Assembly: GCF_025979885.1 (NCBI RefSeq)
Contig: NZ_CP110139.1
Location: forward strand, 2,046,001 to 2,110,000
DNA from: Hymenobacter sp. YIM 151500-1
Lineage (GTDB): Bacteria; Bacteroidota; Bacteroidia; Cytophagales; Hymenobacteraceae
Length of the DNA: 64,000 bases
Reading direction: 5' to 3'
Part shown: in pieces, positions 43,391-52,718 of the stretch
How positions within the stretch are numbered: the stretch's first letter is position 1
How the letters are laid out: every line of letters begins with the position of its first letter
Program-made: the position numbers and the translations under genes
Notes under the pieces: generated by a model
Databases searched by the model: none
What the model was told of the DNA's origin: nothing
The model's input: only the letters and a program-made list of their open reading frames with translations

Positions 43391-43711
43391 TTAGGGACTT
43401 GGGGGCTTAGGGTCTTGGGCTCGTTCAGGCGGGTTGAATTCGCAGATGATAGCTAGGCGGTGCGGGTCAGTGGTGCGGTGCAGCCAGATGTGGGCCCCGC
43501 CGCAGCCCACCAGGTAGGCGGGTTCAGGGAACAGCCGGCGCACGGCCGGGGCCAGGTTGCGCAGGTCGAACAAGGGGGCGGTGGTGGCCACCAGCTCGGC
43601 TAGCTTGGCTAACTCGGCAGCCTCGGTGTCGTCGCGGGGCGGCTGCTGCACGGTGAGTTGGGGCTGGACAAGTGGGTCGGGGCGGTGGGCGTGGAGGATG
43701 GGCCTACACAT
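43391..43711 (-). CDS. Phage-like hypothetical protein
   Basis: The 106-residue protein (MCRPILHAHRPDPLVQPQLT, ending LAIICEFNPPERAQD) is not recognised. It sits between the exonuclease relic and a phage-like gene, so it is probably part of the same early cluster. Confidence 0.45.
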   Translation of the reverse strand: MCRPILHAHRPDPLVQPQLTVQQPPRDDTEAAELAKLAELVATTAPLFDLRNLAPAVRRLFPEPAYLVGCGGAHIWLHRTTDPHRLAIICEFNPPERAQDPKPPSP

Positions 43712-43730
43712 GGGCGTAGAATAGCCTAGT

Positions 43731-43758
43731 GGCCCCCGCGCAGCGTGGCGCGGGGGCC
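43731..43758. terminator. GC-rich hairpin terminator
   Basis: GGCCCCCGCGC, loop AGCGTG, GCGCGGGGGCC: a perfect 11-bp stem next to the stop of the 43765 gene. Confidence 0.6.
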
Positions 43759-43764
43759 GGGATG

Positions 43765-44325
43765 TTAGGCCGCTTGTTGAGCCAGCTCGGTTTCTTCGAC
43801 TTCTTCCGGGGCCGCTTCTTCCGCCGGGGACGTGTAGCCGTGGCTGAGGCGCACGTCGGCCGTGGCCGAGTAGGTTTCCTGGCGCCAGATGGGGAAGTCG
43901 CGGGTGAAGTCGTGGCGGGCGGCTACCTCCTGCGGGTCGGCCGCCTCGTAGCTGAAGCTGGCAATGAAGTAGGTGGCCTTTTTGCCGTCCTTGGTCGTCT
44001 CCTTCTTCTCAGCCTGCACCTTTACCACGATGTCGGCTAGGGTCAATTCGTCGTATAACAGGGGCTCAATCAGGTGGTAGAGGTTTTCGACCGAGTAGCC
44101 GTGGAAGAGCACGGCGCAGATGGCGCCCTGGGTGTCGGCGAAGAACAACTCAGCCCAGAGCTTGCGGCCCATGTTCAGAATATTGTCCTGGAAGACGCGC
44201 CAGGCCAGCGGAATGAAACTGAGCGTGTTGCCCAGCGGTACGGTGCCGCCGATGTTGAACTGGCCGGCTTTGGCGTCGAAGCGGATTTGGCGCGGATGGC
44301 CGGGCAGGTACGTCACCAGCCACAC
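43765..44325 (-). CDS. Phage-like hypothetical protein, possibly 5'-truncated
   Basis: The 186-residue protein starts at GTG 44325 with MWLVTYLPGHPRQIRFDAKA and later AWRVFQDNILNMGRKLWAEL; an acidic tail follows. An in-frame stop lies just upstream, and immediately beyond it a T6SS lipase relic begins, so the real start may have been lost at this junction. Function is unknown. Confidence 0.5.
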   Translation of the reverse strand: MWLVTYLPGHPRQIRFDAKAGQFNIGGTVPLGNTLSFIPLAWRVFQDNILNMGRKLWAELFFADTQGAICAVLFHGYSVENLYHLIEPLLYDELTLADIVVKVQAEKKETTKDGKKATYFIASFSYEAADPQEVAARHDFTRDFPIWRQETYSATADVRLSHGYTSPAEEAAPEEVEETELAQQAA

Positions 44326-44335
44326 TTATTTCCAT

Positions 44336-44578
44336 CTAATTAAGCGGGCGCCGGCGGCCCTCGAACTCGTGGTGCAGCTCCAGCAGGCCGCTGTTGTATG
44401 AGGAAACGGTACCGAAGAGGCCCACGAAGCGGAATTTGACCACGGCCGGGTCGCGCAGCCCCAGGGCCTGACAGATGGTGCTGGCTCCGCCCTGGTAGAG
44501 ACTCTCGCGGGCCACGAAATGCCGCGCCGCCGCCGCGCCCCGACTGAAACCAAATGCATCAGCGGTCAGGGCGGGTAG
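44336..44578 (-). pseudogene. Fragment of a DUF2235 (Tle1-like) lipase gene
   Basis: It encodes ALTADAFGFSRGAAAARHFV with the GFSRGA nucleophile motif, then FRFVGLFGTVSSYNSGLLEL, like 46757-48145 (FGFSRGAAAARHFVSR and INFVGLYDTVSSYGGQA). It lacks the start and the rest of the enzyme, and a stop lies before it in frame. A second lipase gene once followed the DUF2931 genes. Confidence 0.85.
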
Positions 44579-45646
44579 TTACTTGAGGGCGGTGATGCGC
44601 ACCGGACTTTTGGTGAGCGGGATGCGCTGGCCGTCGCTTTCGAGCACGAGCGTGGCGGCTTTGACGTACTTGTCCGTCTCGACATGCAGCGTAATGGGTC
44701 CGGCAAGGTGGGCTTGGTGCAGCTGCTGGAACGCGCCCTGGGTTTCAGCTTCATCGAAGTCCGTCTTGAGCAAGTGCTTGTGGCCGGCCTCATCGGTGAC
44801 ATAAAGCGAGAACTTTGCTGGCACAGGGCGGGGCTGGGGAATGAGCAAGGCTTGCAAGTAGGGCGCCATGTCGCGCGTTTCGGGCTCGGCAATATATTCG
44901 CCCGAGAGGAAGTTAGCCCGATGGTAGGTCAGTGTTAGCGGCGGAGAGAAGGCCACCTGCCAGGAGTAAGTTTTCAGGTAGTCGTCCCATTGCTTCGCGC
45001 TGAGCGTGCCGGCCTGCGCCTGCGCCCGGATTGCGGGCGGGGCGGCGGCCAGCTTCTGGCGTAGCATCTCGGCCCGGTCACTCTTGGCATAGAAGCGGCG
45101 GAAGTCCACGGCAGACTCCGTGCCCTGATAGCGCCCCACTAGCACCTGTCGGCCTGCCCCGACGAGCCACACCACCACCGCGCCCTTGGGCAGCACACAC
45201 ACCGTCAACTCGTTATACGTCAGTTGTTGCTGTTTACGGTGGTCGAAGAAGCCAGTGCGCAGCAGCTGGCGCAGGCGCTCATGGGGCAGGGGGAACTGGC
45301 CCTCGTAGAATTTATCTTCTAGGTAGGAGAAGTAGAGAATCTCCAAACTCTCGGGCACGGGCTGGAACTCGTCGCCCACCACCTGCGCGTAGTTGGACCG
45401 GCCCCAACTGCCCTCCAGCGTGTGGCCCGCGGGCACGGGCAGGGTCTTGCCGTCGGGGCGCACGAAGGCCCCGAACTGAATCGTCATCGGGTAGCCTTTG
45501 GCCGCGCAGGGGCCGGTCGAAAGGCGGAACTTGTTGGTCTGGTAAGCGGGCAGGCGGGCTTTGCGCTGGGCGCGGGCCCCGGCGGGCCAGAGGCCGGCCA
45601 GCAGCAGGGCCAAGCGCGTGAGCAGAGCGAGACGGGCAGAAAGCAC
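44579..45646 (-). CDS. DUF2931-like lipoprotein/periplasmic protein, copy 2 (candidate lipase immunity)
   Basis: The 355-residue product resembles 45651-46757 over its length: KFRLSTGPCAAKGYPMTIQF and GAFVRPDGKTLPVPAGHTLE opening, VVGDEFQPVP, YFSYLEDKFYEG and a final VETDKYVKAATLVLESDGQ. GTG 45646 is used because it precedes a hydrophobic signal (LALLTRLALLLAGLWPAGA). The family is found near T6SS lipases; immunity is inferred. It starts 4 bases past the first copy. Confidence 0.7.
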   Translation of the reverse strand: MLSARLALLTRLALLLAGLWPAGARAQRKARLPAYQTNKFRLSTGPCAAKGYPMTIQFGAFVRPDGKTLPVPAGHTLEGSWGRSNYAQVVGDEFQPVPESLEILYFSYLEDKFYEGQFPLPHERLRQLLRTGFFDHRKQQQLTYNELTVCVLPKGAVVVWLVGAGRQVLVGRYQGTESAVDFRRFYAKSDRAEMLRQKLAAAPPAIRAQAQAGTLSAKQWDDYLKTYSWQVAFSPPLTLTYHRANFLSGEYIAEPETRDMAPYLQALLIPQPRPVPAKFSLYVTDEAGHKHLLKTDFDEAETQGAFQQLHQAHLAGPITLHVETDKYVKAATLVLESDGQRIPLTKSPVRITALK

Positions 45647-45650
45647 GACG

Positions 45651-46757
45651 TCAGTTGAGGGCGGTGATGCGCACTGGACTTTTGGTGAGCGGGATGCGCT
45701 GGCCGCCGCTTTCGAGCACGAGCGTGGCGGCCTTGACGTACTTGTCCGTCTCGACATGCAGCGTAATCGACGCGGCGGGGTGGGCTTTGTGCAGCTGTTG
45801 GAACGCGGCCTGCGTTTCGGACTCGTCCATAGGGTCAACCTTCAGTGAATACTTATGCCCGGCCTCGTCGGTAACATACAGCCAGAGCTTCTGGGGCACG
45901 GGCCGGGCCTGGGGCGTGAGCAGCTCCCGCAGGTAGGGGGCCAGGTCCTGCGTTTCGGGCTCGCCAACGTACTCGCCCGACAGGAAGTTGACCTGGTAGG
46001 TAGTCAGCCGCAGCGGCTGGGAGAAGGCCACTTGCCAGGAATAAGTTTTCAGGTACTCGTCCCACTGCTTCGTGCTCAGCGTACCGCCCCGCACCTGCGC
46101 CTGCACGGCGGGCGGGGCCTCAGCTAATGTATAGCGAAACATCTCAGCCCGGTCGGCCTTGGCGTAGAAGCGGCGGAAGTCCACGGCAGACGCCATACCC
46201 TGGTAGCGTCCCACCAGTACCCTCCGCCCCGGCCCGCTAAGCCACACCACCACCATCCCCTTGGGCAGTACACACACCATTAATTGGTTGTAGGTGAGCT
46301 GCTGCCGCTCACGCTGGCCCCAGAAGCCGGTGCGCAGCAGCTGGCGCAGCCGCTCATGGGGCAAGGCAAACGTGCCCTCGTAGAACGTGTCCTCCAGATA
46401 CGAGAAGTACAGGATTTCCAGGCTCAACGGCACGGGCTGAAACTCGTCGCCCACCACCTGCGCGTAGTTGGACCGGCCCCAGCTACCCTCCAACGTGTGT
46501 CCTGCGGGCACGGGCAGGGTTTTGCCGTCGGGCCGCACGAAGGCCCCGAACTGGATGGTCATCGGGTAGCCCTTGGCCGCGCACGGGCCGGTGTAGAGGC
46601 GGAATTTTTCTTCGGCAGCATCAGCGGGCATAGCGGGGGTGGTTGGAGTGGTTGGGGGGCTGGCTGCCGGCCCGCAGGCCAGCGGGGCCAGCAGCGCCAG
46701 GCGCAACAGCCAGGTGGGCAGCAAAAGCATAGGGCAGGGTTGCGTAAAAGTAGGCAT
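45651..46757 (-). CDS. DUF2931-like lipoprotein/periplasmic protein, copy 1 (candidate lipase immunity)
   Basis: The 368-residue protein has a hydrophobic N-terminus (LLRLALLAPLACGPAASP) with a Cys for lipidation, then the same body as the next gene. It overlaps the lipase stop by one base (ATGA), the usual coupling of effector and immunity. The name DUF2931 is from memory of the family; the T6SS role is inferred from context. Confidence 0.72.
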   Translation of the reverse strand: MPTFTQPCPMLLLPTWLLRLALLAPLACGPAASPPTTPTTPAMPADAAEEKFRLYTGPCAAKGYPMTIQFGAFVRPDGKTLPVPAGHTLEGSWGRSNYAQVVGDEFQPVPLSLEILYFSYLEDTFYEGTFALPHERLRQLLRTGFWGQRERQQLTYNQLMVCVLPKGMVVVWLSGPGRRVLVGRYQGMASAVDFRRFYAKADRAEMFRYTLAEAPPAVQAQVRGGTLSTKQWDEYLKTYSWQVAFSQPLRLTTYQVNFLSGEYVGEPETQDLAPYLRELLTPQARPVPQKLWLYVTDEAGHKYSLKVDPMDESETQAAFQQLHKAHPAASITLHVETDKYVKAATLVLESGGQRIPLTKSPVRITALN

Positions 46758-48145
46758 CAGGGCCGGCGGCCGTCGTCATATATGATTTCCCGGTCCGGGA
46801 GACCATTTTTCTCCCGGCCGGCAAAGGCGATGCCGTCTGTCGTCAGGCCCTTGTGGGCGGAGCGGTGCAGGTACTCGTTGCGCACCCAATGGTAGGGCTC
46901 CGTCAGCTCCAGCCGGACTTCCTGGCCCAGCTTCGTGTCATGGCAGCGCAACACCTCTTGATGCATGTAAGTGCTCAAATAATTTAGCTTTTCCGGCACC
47001 CGGTAGTCCGCAAATTTTGGGTCTTCAAATGACTTGAATGTTACCTCAAACTTCTGGGCTAGCTGCATCATGATCGAGAGCGGGATAAACTGGTAGTCGT
47101 GCTTGACTGTGCGGGTGCCCGTCATGCGCGTGCGGATGCCCATCCGGGCCCCAAGCCCAGTGAGCAGCGGCACCTGCGCGGGTAGGTACCAGCCCTCGTC
47201 AATCAGGCGCTGCCGCTCGTAGGCGTCCACTGCCCGCACTTCCACCTCTTCTTTCAGGTAGCTGCCGCCAATGTCGGAGTGCACGCCGGGCAGCAGGCAC
47301 TCGAAACCCACGCCGGCCTCGCGGGAGGTGGTGATGCTGGTACGGGCGAAGCTTTTGCGGTATTCCTCGGCCGCGCCCAGCTGCACCACGCGCTTGGGCA
47401 CGCCGCGCAAGGCTAGGCGCAGCTCGTCCACGTCATCACTAAACGAGTCGAGCACAACGTTGTTCCAGACCTGGCCCACCGTGCCCAGCCGGGCCTGCCC
47501 CCCATAGGAGGACACCGTGTCGTACAAACCCACGAAGTTGATGGTGATAGCCTCTACCGGCAGGGCCAGCGTGGCACTTAGGTTGGTCAGGTCGGCAAAG
47601 AACTCGCCCGAGCGGCGCGAGACGAAGTGCCGCGCCGCCGCCGCGCCCCGGCTGAAACCAAACGCATCCACGGTCAGTGCCTCTAGCCGCTTTTTGCTAT
47701 CCTGTAAAATCTCGTTGATTTGCTCAGCCAGCAAGGTAATACCTCTAGTCACCTTGGCGGGCACCCCCGTTGGGCCGGCCCCCCAGCGCAGACCGTCGTT
47801 GTCATCGTTGTCGTTGTCAATCGTGCCAATGCCCTCCACATAGATTGATACCTCTAACGTCTTGTCCTCAATCTTGTGCATGTACTGCATGATGGCTACG
47901 TTGGAGTAGAACGACATAAAGCTGCCCGTCCTCTCCAACTGCCGGCCATTAACGGTGATTACCGTGGCCGTCGCGTTAGCCAGCCGGGTCTCGATGTTGG
48001 TGCGGTTGTTCTGCGTGCCGTCGAAGAACACGGCCGCCCGCATCCTGACTGGCTCCCGGTCGTCGGTTTCGGGCTCTTCGCCCACTACCACTTTGCCAAT
48101 GCCCGAAGGCGGCCCGTCCAGCAGGCTGTTGAAAACGGTTCCCAT
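46757..48145 (-). CDS. T6SS phospholipase effector, DUF2235/Tle1-like
   Basis: The 462-residue alpha/beta hydrolase has VDAFGFSRGAAAARHFV with the nucleophilic Ser at about residue 167, FVGLYDTVSSYG (probable acid Asp) and LLPGVHSDIGGSYL (probable catalytic His). These match Tle1-type lipases delivered by T6SS to attack membranes. No signal peptide is seen. It lies 2 bases after the DUF4280 gene and before candidate immunity genes. Confidence 0.88.
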   Translation of the reverse strand: MGTVFNSLLDGPPSGIGKVVVGEEPETDDREPVRMRAAVFFDGTQNNRTNIETRLANATATVITVNGRQLERTGSFMSFYSNVAIMQYMHKIEDKTLEVSIYVEGIGTIDNDNDDNDGLRWGAGPTGVPAKVTRGITLLAEQINEILQDSKKRLEALTVDAFGFSRGAAAARHFVSRRSGEFFADLTNLSATLALPVEAITINFVGLYDTVSSYGGQARLGTVGQVWNNVVLDSFSDDVDELRLALRGVPKRVVQLGAAEEYRKSFARTSITTSREAGVGFECLLPGVHSDIGGSYLKEEVEVRAVDAYERQRLIDEGWYLPAQVPLLTGLGARMGIRTRMTGTRTVKHDYQFIPLSIMMQLAQKFEVTFKSFEDPKFADYRVPEKLNYLSTYMHQEVLRCHDTKLGQEVRLELTEPYHWVRNEYLHRSAHKGLTTDGIAFAGREKNGLPDREIIYDDGRRP

Positions 48146-48147
48146 GC

Positions 48148-48582
48148 TTAGGAAGGATTAGGCGTAGGTTGTTCGTTGAGCAGCAGCGGGCACAGGCTCA
48201 TGCTGGCCGTGCGCACGCCCTCCACCTGAGCGGGCGGCGGCAAACCTGGCACCTTGATTTGCAGCGTGCTCATCACACTCACCTGCCCGCCGATGGCGCA
48301 GCGGATGGTGCTCTTCTCCAGCAGCGGGTGCTGAGCCGGAGTCATCAGACTCACCTTGTCGAAATACTTTTCCCACATGAGCAGCATCGGCACGCAGGGC
48401 GTGTTGTTCTTGACGATGCAGGTGCCGAAAGGCATAAATACCTTGTCGAGCGTAGTGGCCATGAGTTTGCCCTGCACATACACCGTAGGGTTGGTAAGTA
48501 CTTTCAACTGGCTGGGCAGTGAGCCTTTGTCGCAGCGGCACAGGGCCCCGTTGCACACGTATTCTTGTCCGGTCTGGCTCAT
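48148..48582 (-). CDS. DUF4280 PAAR-like spike-tip protein
   Basis: The 144-residue protein has EYVCNGALCRCDKGSLPSQL, KVFMPFGTCIVKNNTPC and CAIGGQVSVMS, matching DUF4280. It lacks a toxin tail, unlike 4481-5842. ATG 48582 gives MSQTGQEYVCNG; it overlaps the adaptor-like gene stop by 4 bases. It probably caps VgrG and carries the lipase. Confidence 0.88.
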   Translation of the reverse strand: MSQTGQEYVCNGALCRCDKGSLPSQLKVLTNPTVYVQGKLMATTLDKVFMPFGTCIVKNNTPCVPMLLMWEKYFDKVSLMTPAQHPLLEKSTIRCAIGGQVSVMSTLQIKVPGLPPPAQVEGVRTASMSLCPLLLNEQPTPNPS

Positions 48583-49580
48583 AGCTGCTGCACGGTTAAG
48601 TCGTATTCTTTGGTATAGCCTGTCGGGCTCTGGCACGTCACGGTGGCCGCCACAGCTACCGGCCAGCCGGTGGCCAGGTCCAGGTCGTAGGTAGCGTGGT
48701 AGGCGAACGTAAGCGTGGCCGGGTCGGGCGGGCCAGCAGGCGCCGGGTTGGGCGACAAGGCCAGCAGCGCCGCCACCTGCCGGGCCACGGCCGCCCGGTC
48801 GGTGCGGTCTTCATCGAGTCGGCCGCGCAGGTGCAGCGTGGCCCGGCCCGGCACCGTGGGCTCGCCCAACGTTACCTGCTCATGGAAACATACGGCAGTA
48901 TCAGCCAGAAAATGCGGGAAGGCTCGGGCCTGCGTGTAGCCAAATCCGCTTTCAAACCGCCGCTGATACAGGTTGGCTACCAGCAGCGAATAGCTGTAGT
49001 CATGGTGCAAGGAGTCCAGCAGCCGGGCGGGGTCCTGCACCTGCGCCTCCACCGCAGCCCGCAAGGAGGCTGTCAGCGCGTCGGCTTCGCCGTAGCGGGC
49101 AAGCAGCTCTTGCTTGATGTCGGCCCAAGTTGCTATAATTTCGGCATGGTTGGCTACCGCCAGGCGCTGGCCTGCCGACGACGTTTCGATAACCAGCTGG
49201 CGGTAGATGCCTGCCAGCAGCAGCATTACTTCCTCTAGCGGCAGCAGGTCGGGTTTGCGCAGCGTGGGCGGGGCTGTGGTCCAAGACAGCAGCAACCGGG
49301 CGCCGTGGTAAGTCCCTGTCAGCGTGAGGCGTTTGCTGATGACGGAACGTGTTACCTCCCCATACCGACGTTCTTCCCACCGGGTCGTCACTTCGTAGGC
49401 CAGCGGATGCGGCGGCGGACACAACTCCAACCGGACCGGCAAGTGGAACAGTCCGTGGTTTGCCAGCCGCTCCACCGTGCGGCTGCTCCCGGCTTGCTGA
49501 GCTACTCCAATGCCAACCGGCAGCGCCGAACTTGCTGCCGACGACCCCAAAGGTGGACCTGCGAGACGAAAGTCGCTCAT
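48579..49580 (-). CDS. T6SS-associated adaptor-like protein
   Basis: The 333-residue protein resembles 3604-4476 in layout and local motifs: a beta N-terminus (HLPVRLELCPPPHPLAYEVT), a helical middle with ADALTASLRAAVEAQ and SLHHDYSYSLLVANLY, and a YDLDLATGWPVAVAAT end. In both loci it directly precedes a DUF4280 gene. A loading or chaperone role is inferred. Confidence 0.7.
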   Translation of the reverse strand: MSDFRLAGPPLGSSAASSALPVGIGVAQQAGSSRTVERLANHGLFHLPVRLELCPPPHPLAYEVTTRWEERRYGEVTRSVISKRLTLTGTYHGARLLLSWTTAPPTLRKPDLLPLEEVMLLLAGIYRQLVIETSSAGQRLAVANHAEIIATWADIKQELLARYGEADALTASLRAAVEAQVQDPARLLDSLHHDYSYSLLVANLYQRRFESGFGYTQARAFPHFLADTAVCFHEQVTLGEPTVPGRATLHLRGRLDEDRTDRAAVARQVAALLALSPNPAPAGPPDPATLTFAYHATYDLDLATGWPVAVAATVTCQSPTGYTKEYDLTVQQL

Positions 49581-49633
49581 TGGAAAAGAGGAAATCAGGC
49601 TGATAACTCTATGGCAAAGTGGGACTACCGCGT

Positions 49634-51493
49634 TTAGCCGTTAAGCTTTACGTCCGAGCCGTTGAGCTTTACCAAGCCGGTTGCGGTTACCTCCACATTA
49701 TTCGCGGCTTTCACCATCGTCTTCTTTGCTGCGGCTTCCAGGGTTAAGTCGCCACTTACCGCCGTAAGTAGCATTTCCTTCTGTGCCCGCAAGGCAACGT
49801 CTTCCTCCAAGGCCTGTACGCTGACCTTCTTCTTGGCTATCAGGCTGATGCTTTCATCGGCCTGCAGCGTAATGTTTTTCGCCGACTGCAGCGTAATGTC
49901 TTTTCCCGCCGTCAGATTGATCGGCCCGTTGGTTTTGATGTCAATGCTGCCGTCACCTTGGAAGCTTATCAGTATAGCCGTATCCTTCTTATTGGAGTTG
50001 GAAATCAGGATGGACTGGGCGCCGGCTGTATCCAGCATGACGAACTTGTTGCCGCCGGCGGTCTGAATGCCTTTCAACCCATTATTAGTCGGAGAGTAGC
50101 TGGCTCCTTGCGGGTTCTGAGCGTGGAAGAGGTTGCCCAGCACCACGGGCTGCTCGGCCAGGTTCTGGTGGTAGCCGATGAGCACCTGCGAGCCCACCTC
50201 CGGCTTCATCAGGTGGCCCTTACCATTGCCAGAGTACGGCGTGAGCACGCGCAGCCAGTCGGTTTCGGCGGCTTTTTTGTTCTCGACGGGCCAGTGGTAG
50301 CGCACCTTTAGGCGGCCCAGCTTCTGCGGGTCGTTGTCGTCGATGACTTCGGCCAGCTCCGGCGTACCGTGCGGCGGCAGCTGATGGGGGTTGACCGGCG
50401 GTATATCGACCACGTGTGGGATGGCCGTGAACGAGTTGCGGTAGTTACCCTGCGCGTCCACGTGGTGCGTGATGTCGATGATGCGGTAGGTACCAAAGCT
50501 TTCCCCGGCCTGCTGGTGGGTGCCGAAGCCCTTTCCCCGGATACTAAGCACGCCGCCCAGCTGCAGGGCGGGCTGGTCGCTATAGCCCTGCACGCGTACC
50601 AGGTCGGCGGCGCGGTTGGCTTTGAAGGCTTTGGCTTCGTCGTTGAGCTGCGCGGACGTCGCGCCGGGCACTTCAGCCGAAGCGTGCATGGGCTGCTGAA
50701 ACAGCTGCGTGGCTTTGTCCAGCACGACCTGGCCGTAGCGGTGCTGCTGCAGGCCGGGCACCTGCTGACTGGCCGTGTTGCCGGTGTGGTGCTGGTGCTG
50801 CTGGTAGTCATAGTCGTAGAGCACGGCGCGGGTGGGGCGCAGGGCCAGGCCGAAGTGGAAGCCGTTCCACTCGCCGTCGGCCTCGAAGTCGTGGGCTTCA
50901 CTGCTGGCCGGGGCCCCCAGGCGTAGCGTGGTGCCATCGTAGTAGAACCATTCGCCGTACTCGGCGGCCAGGCGGCTGAGGAAGGCGTAGTTGGTTTCCT
51001 CGTACTGCACTACGTAGGGCAGCGGGGCCTGGTGCGTGGGCTTGATGCTGCGGGCCAGCAGGTTGCCGGGGTACGGCTGCAGCACGGCAGTGAAGATGGC
51101 CGTGAGCGTCTGGTTGACGAAGGTGCGCTTCTGCAAGCCGTCGCTAAGCAGAAAGCAGGGGCTGTAGGCCTGTATCCGCACGCTGCTACTGTAGTCGGAA
51201 TCCTGGCCCGTGCTCAGTTCGGCTACCAAACCCTTGAAGCGCAGGGTCTGGCGCTGGTTGAAGTAAAACGCCTCGTCGGCCTCGATAACCACCTCGACGG
51301 GCTGACTCAGCAGCTGCTCAGGGGCCTTGATCAGAAAGCTAGTCAGCGGCCCCTCCACATGGTCGAAGGGCACGTGCAGCGTCAGCGCATGGGGCGCAAA
51401 CAGGCTTTGGTGGAGGGTGAACGAGTAGAAGTCGGTGCCGGGAGCCAGTAAGCGGCCGGCGCACCGCACGTCGAGGGTAATTTGTCGGGCCAT
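49634..51493 (-). CDS. VgrG-family spike protein
   Basis: The 619-residue protein has a gp27-like part (residues about 1-370), with YEETNYAFLSRLAAEYGEWF and FGTYRIIDITHHVDAQGNYR. The gp5 OB region follows (EVIDDNDPQKLGRLKVRYHW), then a C-terminal beta-helix with repeats (LQSAKNITLQADESISLIAK). No extra toxin domain. It is the first gene of the leftward cargo operon. Confidence 0.93.
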   Translation of the reverse strand: MARQITLDVRCAGRLLAPGTDFYSFTLHQSLFAPHALTLHVPFDHVEGPLTSFLIKAPEQLLSQPVEVVIEADEAFYFNQRQTLRFKGLVAELSTGQDSDYSSSVRIQAYSPCFLLSDGLQKRTFVNQTLTAIFTAVLQPYPGNLLARSIKPTHQAPLPYVVQYEETNYAFLSRLAAEYGEWFYYDGTTLRLGAPASSEAHDFEADGEWNGFHFGLALRPTRAVLYDYDYQQHQHHTGNTASQQVPGLQQHRYGQVVLDKATQLFQQPMHASAEVPGATSAQLNDEAKAFKANRAADLVRVQGYSDQPALQLGGVLSIRGKGFGTHQQAGESFGTYRIIDITHHVDAQGNYRNSFTAIPHVVDIPPVNPHQLPPHGTPELAEVIDDNDPQKLGRLKVRYHWPVENKKAAETDWLRVLTPYSGNGKGHLMKPEVGSQVLIGYHQNLAEQPVVLGNLFHAQNPQGASYSPTNNGLKGIQTAGGNKFVMLDTAGAQSILISNSNKKDTAILISFQGDGSIDIKTNGPINLTAGKDITLQSAKNITLQADESISLIAKKKVSVQALEEDVALRAQKEMLLTAVSGDLTLEAAAKKTMVKAANNVEVTATGLVKLNGSDVKLNG

Positions 51494-51646
51494 CTATAGA
51501 AGGTAAAACACGAAAGAACGCAGGGAATCCGCCACTGCAAGGGTAATAGATAGTAGGGCGGCGGGCCGGTTAGTCCGCTAAGGTAATGGGATTTAGGAAA
51601 GAAGCCAGTCCGAAACGAGAGGTAGGCGGGGCTGCGTAATTTTTGC

Positions 51647-51654
51647 TACGTTTG
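51647..51654 (+). promoter_or_regulatory. Candidate -7 element
   Basis: TACGTTTG matches TAnnTTTG, 28 bases upstream of the 51683 start. It lies between divergent genes. Confidence 0.4.
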
Positions 51655-51682
51655 CCGGTCTACACGTTTTATCCGGTGCACT

Positions 51683-52666
51683 ATGAGCTTATTTGATTCG
51701 CCGGCCGGCCGGCCGCACGGACGGGCCGCCGCCCTGCACCAGGGCCGCGACCAGCAGCCTACCCGCAAACCCACAGGGCGAGCCGCCGCCCTGCACCAGG
51801 GCCGGCCCGCGCCGCCCCCGGCGCCGAGTGGGCGCGCGGCGGCGCTGCATAGTGGAGCGCAAGCCACGGGGCCTGACTGGGGAGACTTCCGCATCAAAAT
51901 CTATGTGCGCAGCTTTGCGCCCCCGCAGTATTTTGCGCTGCATAACTGGCTAGGAGACAATAGAGGATTTAGCACGTCCACTTCCGGAGAAACAACATCC
52001 CGGCTGGCTGCTAACACCATATACCATGTTGCTACACAACGCTATTCCACTATACCAAGAGGCAGTAGGTCCGTAGCACTTTATGGAGGCTATATTTTAG
52101 AAGCCGCCTCTGATGCCTATGTCAGTGGTGGCTCTGCGGGTGACGGGTCAGGACGTGGCTCTATCTTGGATATTCACCTGTATGGCAACGACAAAGCCGT
52201 GCTGCCTTACGTTGCTGAAACTCCGGCCGGCCGGTATCAGAGTCCGGATATTGATGTACACGTCTCGCTGAATATTACCACTAAGAACCTACGGAACGGA
52301 ACACATCTACTGACCATTGCCGGGCAGATGAAAGGTGACCAATTTCCGGCCGCTGAATGTTTCGTGGATGTACGCGGGGTAAAAATATTTTTGGGTGTTT
52401 CGCCTGCCCGCTACAATCCGGAGTTCAATGGCCCCTTCCTCGCTTTGTTTGGTGACCGGAAAGCCAATATGGCTACGCTGTCCGCCCAAATTATTGTTAA
52501 TGGGTACGGGGACGTAATGGGGATGCTCAAACACGGGCGCGTTGTTGACGTTGAGCAGCATAATCGGCCTTTCTTCGATAAAAACCCGGTTGATAAAGGT
52601 GCCAATGCACGAGAAATGAAGGAGATGATGCAATCGTCTCCGTGGTCACCCGCAATTCACTGGTAG
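51683..52666 (+). CDS. Repeat-containing protein of unknown function near VgrG
   Basis: The 327-residue protein begins with three tandem copies of GRAAALHQGR or GRAAALHSG (residues about 12-60) spaced by Pro-rich linkers. The rest is mostly beta, with YVRSFAPPQYFALHNWLGDN, ILDIHLYGNDKAVLPYV and a closing KHGRVVDVEQHNRPFFD. No enzyme motif is recognised. It is divergent from VgrG and followed by two lipoproteins, so an effector or toxin is possible but unproven. Confidence 0.6.
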   Translation: MSLFDSPAGRPHGRAAALHQGRDQQPTRKPTGRAAALHQGRPAPPPAPSGRAAALHSGAQATGPDWGDFRIKIYVRSFAPPQYFALHNWLGDNRGFSTSTSGETTSRLAANTIYHVATQRYSTIPRGSRSVALYGGYILEAASDAYVSGGSAGDGSGRGSILDIHLYGNDKAVLPYVAETPAGRYQSPDIDVHVSLNITTKNLRNGTHLLTIAGQMKGDQFPAAECFVDVRGVKIFLGVSPARYNPEFNGPFLALFGDRKANMATLSAQIIVNGYGDVMGMLKHGRVVDVEQHNRPFFDKNPVDKGANAREMKEMMQSSPWSPAIHW

Positions 52667-52718
52667 TCTCATCTCGCTCTGAAATAATATTAATCCTACC
52701 TGTTACCTTTCTTGCCGA

